Origin: Verrucomicrobiales bacterium
GTDB lineage: Bacteria > Verrucomicrobiota > Verrucomicrobiia > Verrucomicrobiales > SLCJ01
Reading direction: 5' to 3'
DNA: 9,125 bases
Assembly (NCBI GenBank): GCA_007125835.1
Contig: SLCJ01000162.1
Coordinates: 1 to 9,125, forward strand
Shown here: positions 6,098 through 9,125 of the stretch, piece after piece
Numbering within the stretch: position 1 is the stretch's first letter
How the letters are laid out: each line of letters opens with the position of its first letter
The notes under the pieces: model-generated
Databases searched by the model: none
Told to the model about the DNA's origin: nothing
Seen by the model: the letters and a program-made list of their open reading frames with translations, nothing else
Made by a program: the position numbers and the translations under genes

Positions 6098-6796
6098 ATG
6101 TCGAAAAAACGAAGCAAAAGATACCGCCAGGCCGCCGAAATGGTGGATGCCACCAAGGCCTATCCTCTCACCGAAGCCGTCGAACTGCTGCGCAAGCTGC
6201 CTACGCCCAAATTCGACCAAACCGTGACAATCTCCTTCCGCATGGGCGTCGACCCGCGCAAATCCGACCAAATGGTCCGCGGCACCTGCCCATTGCCCCA
6301 TGGATCGGGCAAACAGGTCACCGTCGCCGTGTTCGCCACGGGAGCCGCCGCCGACGCCGCCCGCGAGGCCGGGGCCGAGCATGTTGGCTTTGAGGACCTG
6401 ATCGAGAAGGTCAAAGGCGGGTTCCTCGATTTTGACAGCGCCATTGCCACACCTGAGGCCATGGCGGAAGTCCGCAAGCTAGGCCGCGTGCTCGGTCCCC
6501 GCGGCCTGATGCCCAACCCGAAAACGGGTACCGTCACCGACGACACCGCAGCCGCCATCAAGGCCGTCAAGGCCGGACAGGTCGACTTCAAGCTCGACCG
6601 CAACGGCAACATTTCCGTGACTGTCGGGCGCGCTGCCTTCACTCCCGATCAGTTGGTCGACAACGTGCGCGCCGTGATCGACGCCGTAATCCGCGCCAAA
6701 CCGGCTGCCGCCAAGGGGAACTACCTTCGCGGAGCCACCCTTGCCGCCACCATGACACCGGGGATTGCCATCGATTCCTCCGAACTTCACCACTGA
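6098..6796 (+). CDS. rplA: 50S ribosomal protein L1
   Basis: L1 forms the mobile stalk near the ribosomal E site and in many bacteria represses translation of its own operon. The 232-residue length is normal. The N-terminus MSKKRSKRY is typical. VRGTCPLPHGSGK (60-72) and the family signature LGPRGLMPNPKTGTV (122-136) are present. The C-terminal part contains KPAAAKGNYLRGATLAATMTPG in two overlapping conserved blocks. The start at 6098 is the only one that keeps the full N-terminus. There is no Shine-Dalgarno sequence; the context is AAACCATG. It is followed after only 29 bases by rplJ, which suggests that the two are translated from one message. Confidence 0.98.
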   Translation: MSKKRSKRYRQAAEMVDATKAYPLTEAVELLRKLPTPKFDQTVTISFRMGVDPRKSDQMVRGTCPLPHGSGKQVTVAVFATGAAADAAREAGAEHVGFEDLIEKVKGGFLDFDSAIATPEAMAEVRKLGRVLGPRGLMPNPKTGTVTDDTAAAIKAVKAGQVDFKLDRNGNISVTVGRAAFTPDQLVDNVRAVIDAVIRAKPAAAKGNYLRGATLAATMTPGIAIDSSELHH

Positions 6797-6825
6797 TCCT
6801 CCACCAGCCCCATTCCCTTCCCCAC

Positions 6826-7338
6826 ATGAAAGCTGAAAAACAAGCCCTTCTTGACGACCTGCTCTCCAAGCTGGAGCAGTCGCCCTATTTCCTGGTGGCC
6901 GATTATCAGGGCCTTACGGTCTCCCACTTCGCCGAGCTGCGCAAGCGTCTCAAGGAGGTGGGCGCCGGCACCCGGGTGCTCAAGAACACCATGGTCAAAC
7001 GTGCGCTGCGCGACGCCGGATTCCCCGAAATCGACGAACAGGCGCTCACTGGCCAGAACATGCTGATCAGCGGTGGCTCCGAAGCTCCAGCTGCCGCCAA
7101 GGTGCTGAAGAATTTCACCGCCGAATTCAAGAAGCCGGTGATCAAGGCGGGGCTGCTCGACGGCACGCCTCTCGATGCCGAGGGTGTCAAAGCCCTCGCC
7201 GACCTGCCGTCCCGCGAGGAACTGCTGGCCAAGCTACTCTCCGTCATCAACGCGCCGGCGACCCAATTGGTCCGCACCATCCAGGAGCCAGCGGGTTCCC
7301 TTGCGCGCGTGCTTCAGGCCAAGGCCGACAAAGACTGA
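6826..7338 (+). CDS. rplJ: 50S ribosomal protein L10
   Basis: L10 anchors the L12 dimers to 23S rRNA, and in many bacteria the L10-L12 complex represses its own mRNA. The protein has 170 residues, the usual length. The N-terminal rRNA-binding domain has the typical LVADYQGLTVSHFAELRKRL (23-42) and VLKNTMVKRAL blocks. The C-terminal part (about 125-170) is the helical region to which L12 dimers attach. It follows rplA by 29 bases. The leader is pyrimidine-rich with no Shine-Dalgarno sequence. The usual L10-binding leader cannot fit between rplA and rplJ unless it lies within the rplA coding sequence. Confidence 0.97.
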   Translation: MKAEKQALLDDLLSKLEQSPYFLVADYQGLTVSHFAELRKRLKEVGAGTRVLKNTMVKRALRDAGFPEIDEQALTGQNMLISGGSEAPAAAKVLKNFTAEFKKPVIKAGLLDGTPLDAEGVKALADLPSREELLAKLLSVINAPATQLVRTIQEPAGSLARVLQAKADKD

Positions 7339-7520
7339 AAAACCCGCTCCCCCCCCCAACCCCACACGAAAACAAGAATTTGATCCCGAGGACGGTCCGG
7401 CCCAACCGGGCAGGACCGGCTCTGAAATCCAACCCAAATGGTTCCTCGTCGGCAACGCGGCCGCGTAACTGAAATCGACCGGGGCTCCGGTCGGCGACGA
7501 CACCGAAGGATACTACTACC
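7339..7520 (+). promoter_or_regulatory. Structured rplJ-rplL leader
   Basis: This 182-base gap is long; in E. coli it is about 66 bases. It has two strong hairpins. The first pairs CGGTCCgGCCC (7393-7403) with GGGCaGGACCG (7408-7418): ten pairs, one G-A mismatch and loop AACC. The second pairs CGACCGG (7476-7482) with CCGGTCG (7487-7493), with loop GGCT, ending 27 bases before the rplL start. Neither is followed by a T tract, so they are not intrinsic terminators. Plausible roles are mRNA processing or stabilisation, or binding of L10-L12, to raise L12 output above L10. These roles are inferred. Confidence 0.5.
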
Positions 7521-7907
7521 ATGGCAGACATAACAAAAATCGCAGAAGAACTGGGCAAGCTCACCGTCCTTGAGGCGGCCGAGCTGGTGAAGAAGTTGGA
7601 AGAAGAATGGGGTGTCAGCGCCGCCGCTCCGGTGGCCGTTGCCGCCGCCGGCCCTGCCGCCGCAGGCCCGGCAGCCGAAGAGAAGACCGAATTCGACGTC
7701 ATGCTCACCGGCCCCGGCTCCAACAAGATCGCCGTCATTAAGGAGGTCCGTGCCCTCGTGCCCGGACTCGGCCTCGCCGACGCCAAGAAGATGGTGGACG
7801 AATCCGAGAGCAAGCCCGCAGCCATCAAGGAAGGCGCCAGCAAGGAGGAAGCCGAAGAGCTTAAGAAGAAGCTCGAGGCGGCCGGTGCCAAAGTGGAAGT
7901 CAAGTGA
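7521..7907 (+). CDS. rplL: 50S ribosomal protein L7/L12
   Basis: L12 forms the flexible stalk of the large subunit, present in several dimers, that recruits and activates translation GTPases. The 128-residue protein has the expected three parts: an N-terminal dimerisation domain (1-34), an Ala/Gly/Pro hinge (about 34-53) and the C-terminal factor-binding domain. The last contains EKTEFDVMLTGPGSNKIAVI (54-73), GLGLADAKKMVD (82-93) and ends KLEAAGAKVEVK. AAGG-like sequence AAGGA at 7506-7510 lies ten bases before the ATG, the only start in the cluster with a possible weak Shine-Dalgarno sequence; this fits its need for high output. It is flanked by structured gaps on both sides. Confidence 0.98.
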   Translation: MADITKIAEELGKLTVLEAAELVKKLEEEWGVSAAAPVAVAAAGPAAAGPAAEEKTEFDVMLTGPGSNKIAVIKEVRALVPGLGLADAKKMVDESESKPAAIKEGASKEEAEELKKKLEAAGAKVEVK

Positions 7908-7921
7908 CCGAAGCTTTTCCC

Positions 7922-7960
7922 GCTCCGGGTCCGGGTCCTCCCCGGGCCCGGGGCATTTTC
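7922..7960 (+). terminator. Terminator-like hairpin after rplL, probable partial attenuator before rpoB
   Basis: A 14-pair stem can form between 7922-7935 and 7941-7954, with two G-T pairs and loop TCCTC. Its core is CCGGGTCCGGG against CCCGGGCCCGG. It begins 15 bases after the rplL stop and is followed by ATTTT, then CCTCCTT and ATTTT. The T tract is short and interrupted, which would favour partial rather than full termination and allow some polymerase to reach rpoB. Confidence 0.55.
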
Positions 7961-7978
7961 CTCCTTACATTTTCCCAA

Positions 7979-7997
7979 GGCGGCCTCCCGGGCCGCC
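7979..7997 (+). other. Second hairpin in the rplL-rpoB gap
   Basis: GGCGGCC (7979-7985) and GGCCGCC (7991-7997) form a perfect 7-pair stem with loop TCCCG. No T tract follows. It stands 24 bases after the terminator-like hairpin and may act with it or serve in mRNA processing. Confidence 0.45.
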
Positions 7998-8091
7998 GGC
8001 CCGACCAAGCGGGCTCATCAACCACACCCCTGAAAACCCGCGCCACTTTCCCGCCTTTGCAAGCCACACCAACGCGGAACTCCGTCCATTC

Positions 8092-8142
8092 CAAGGGCCG
8101 TACTCCAGGCAATCCGCATGGGGAACGGCCTTGTTATGCCTG
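8092..8142 (+). promoter_or_regulatory. Bulged hairpin with possible pseudoknot in the rpoB leader
   Basis: CAAGG-g-CCGT (8092-8101, one bulged G) pairs with ACGGCCTTG (8125-8133). After an A-A mismatch, CTCC (8103-8106) pairs with GGGG (8120-8123), leaving a 13-base loop. The loop start AGGCA (8107-8111) is complementary to TGCCT (8137-8141), only three bases beyond the stem. This is the arrangement of an H-type pseudoknot. It ends about 75 bases before the rpoB start. The pairing is seen in the sequence; any regulatory role is inferred. Confidence 0.4.
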
Positions 8143-8215
8143 AGGGCGCGCGCGCTTCCCTCCTTTTCCGGGATTTTTCCCTCCACGCCAACCCAACCGT
8201 AGCCACCCAAACACC

Positions 8216-9125
8216 ATGTCTGTTCGCGAATACTTCGGCCAAATCAAAGAGGTCATCGAGCCGCCCAATCTCATCGAAGTCCAGCTTCGGTCGTACAAGG
8301 AGTTCCTGCAAACGGGTGTTCCGCCGGAGAAGCGAGAGGACCTGGGCCTGCACTCGGTGCTTAAGGAAGTGTTCCCAATCGAGAGCTACGACGAGAAGGT
8401 CAAGCTGGAGTATATTTCGTACGAGGTGGCGGAGCCGAAACTCACCGCCTTGCAGGCCGTCCAGGAGGGCGAGACCTTCTGCGGAGCGCTTTACGTCACC
8501 CTCCGCCTCACCGACGAGACCGGTTCTCGCGAGGAGCGCGTCTACATGGGCGAACTGCCACTCATGACCCGCCGCGGCACGTTCGTGATCAACGGAGCCG
8601 AGCGTGTCGTGGTCTCCCAGCTGCATCGATCGCCGGGTATCTGTTTTGAAACCGAGCGCCACCTCAACGGCAAGCTGCTTCATTCCTTCCGCATCATTCC
8701 CGACCGCGGAACCTGGCTGGAAGTTCAGTTCGATACCAACGACCTGCTTTACGTCTATCTCGACCGCCGCCGCCGCCGCCGCAAGTTCCTTGCCACCACC
8801 TTCCTGCGAGCCCTCGGTTTCGGCGCCAACCGCGACATCGTCAAGGAATTCTACCCGATTGAGAAGCTCAAGCTTGCCGGGGCCGACGACGAGGAAATGC
8901 TGGCGGCCCGCATGCCGATTGAAGACGTCGTCGACGGCGACGTGGTCGTCGCCCGCGCCTTTGAATCGCTCAACCCGGGCATCGCCGCTGAACTGGTCGC
9001 CCTCGGCCACAAGTCCATCGAGGTGATCGAGGCCTCCGAAGAAGAGCTGCTGATCAAATCGCTGAAAAAGGATCCCGCCACCAACGAGGACGAGGCGCTC
9101 AAGGACATCTATCGGCGTCTGCGCC
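8216..9125 (+). CDS. rpoB: DNA-directed RNA polymerase beta subunit (partial, C-terminus cut by window edge)
   Basis: The beta subunit forms half of the catalytic cleft of RNA polymerase. The visible 303 codons are the N-terminal part of a protein normally well over 1,100 residues. The conserved MTRRGTFVINGAERVVVSQL (117-136) and HRSPGICFE (137-145) blocks are present, as are FRIIPDRGTWLE and the protrusion/lobe segment with six consecutive arginines (YLDRRRRRRKFLATTFLRAL in pieces, 181-200). The last visible part, SLKKDPATNEDEALKDIYRRL (282-302), is also a family block. The start at 8216 gives MSVREYFGQIKEVIEPPNLI, a normal beginning. The leader is A/C-rich with ACACCATG and no Shine-Dalgarno sequence. 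rpoC would be expected downstream, outside the window. Rifampicin-region residues lie beyond the cut. Confidence 0.98.
   Translation, partial: MSVREYFGQIKEVIEPPNLIEVQLRSYKEFLQTGVPPEKREDLGLHSVLKEVFPIESYDEKVKLEYISYEVAEPKLTALQAVQEGETFCGALYVTLRLTDETGSREERVYMGELPLMTRRGTFVINGAERVVVSQLHRSPGICFETERHLNGKLLHSFRIIPDRGTWLEVQFDTNDLLYVYLDRRRRRRKFLATTFLRALGFGANRDIVKEFYPIEKLKLAGADDEEMLAARMPIEDVVDGDVVVARAFESLNPGIAAELVALGHKSIEVIEASEEELLIKSLKKDPATNEDEALKDIYRRLR

Larger units (their letters stand above)
7908..8215 (+). other. Long structured rplL-rpoB intergenic region
   Basis: No gene is visible in these 308 bases. The first 110 bases carry a terminator-like hairpin (7922-7960), a second perfect hairpin GGCGGCC/GGCCGCC with loop TCCCG (7979-7997) and a short stem GCCCG/CGGGC (7999-8003 and 8010-8014). 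From about 8017 to 8090 the sequence is A/C-rich and looks unstructured. A bulged hairpin with possible pseudoknot follows (8092-8142), then a GAGGG/CCCTC stem followed by T runs (8142-8178). The last 35 bases before rpoB are A/C-rich again. In E. coli an attenuator and an RNase III site in this gap set rpoBC expression below that of the ribosomal proteins. Confidence 0.6.

Noticed and set aside
7247..8008. 253-codon minus-strand open frame over rplL and its flanks
   Set aside because: It is a shadow of rplL with a Ser/Ala-rich product and spans the terminator-like hairpin.
8765..8782. Six tandem CGC codons (six arginines) in rpoB as an unstable repeat or insertion
   Set aside because: An arginine- or lysine-rich segment is normal in this part of the beta subunit; the repeat is short and in frame.
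8018..9010. 330-codon open frame on the minus strand across the rpoB leader and rpoB
   Set aside because: It is antisense to a certain rpoB reading frame and crosses the structured leader; its product resembles no protein I know.

Overview
The window is a bacterial chromosome segment of high G+C content (by eye above 60%). It is made of housekeeping genes. Gene order and protein style fit a Verrucomicrobiota-type bacterium, possibly an Opitutae relative. That placement is an impression from the proteins and is only moderately secure.

Left part, minus strand: positions 1-1784 carry most of a membrane-bound, ion-pumping pyrophosphatase (hppA). It is cut by the window start, so its last roughly 100 or more residues are missing. 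Its residues point to a K+-dependent enzyme with the gate glutamate in the position used by Na+ pumps. Upstream of it and on the same strand (1855-2640) is a 261-residue soluble protein of unknown function. A 349-base non-coding stretch (2641-2989) separates these two genes from the rightward cluster. It holds a plausible promoter in each direction, and each promoter has an inverted repeat in its spacer.

Right part, plus strand: a continuous translation/transcription cluster, tRNA-Thr(GGT) - tuf - tRNA-Trp(CCA) - secE - nusG - rplK - rplA - rplJ - rplL - rpoB. The last gene is cut by the window end after 303 codons. The genes supply EF-Tu, two tRNAs, the SecE translocase subunit, the NusG elongation factor, the L11/L1/L10/L12 proteins of the ribosomal stalks and the RNA polymerase beta subunit. 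The order is the classical bacterial one, but no rpmG lies between tuf and secE.

The unusual content is between the genes. Several gaps are long for this cluster: tuf to tRNA-Trp 127 bases, rplK-rplA 147, rplJ-rplL 182 and rplL-rpoB 308. Each holds strong G+C-rich hairpins. The rplL-rpoB gap starts with a terminator-like hairpin and later has a bulged hairpin whose loop can pair with sequence just 3' of it. The rplA-rplJ gap, where an L10 operator would be expected, is only 29 bases. Almost no start codon has a Shine-Dalgarno sequence; leaders are rich in A and C and often end in ACCATG. I see no mobile element, CRISPR array or defence system. The candidates for something undescribed are the structured leaders, the translation-start style and the unknown minus-strand protein.
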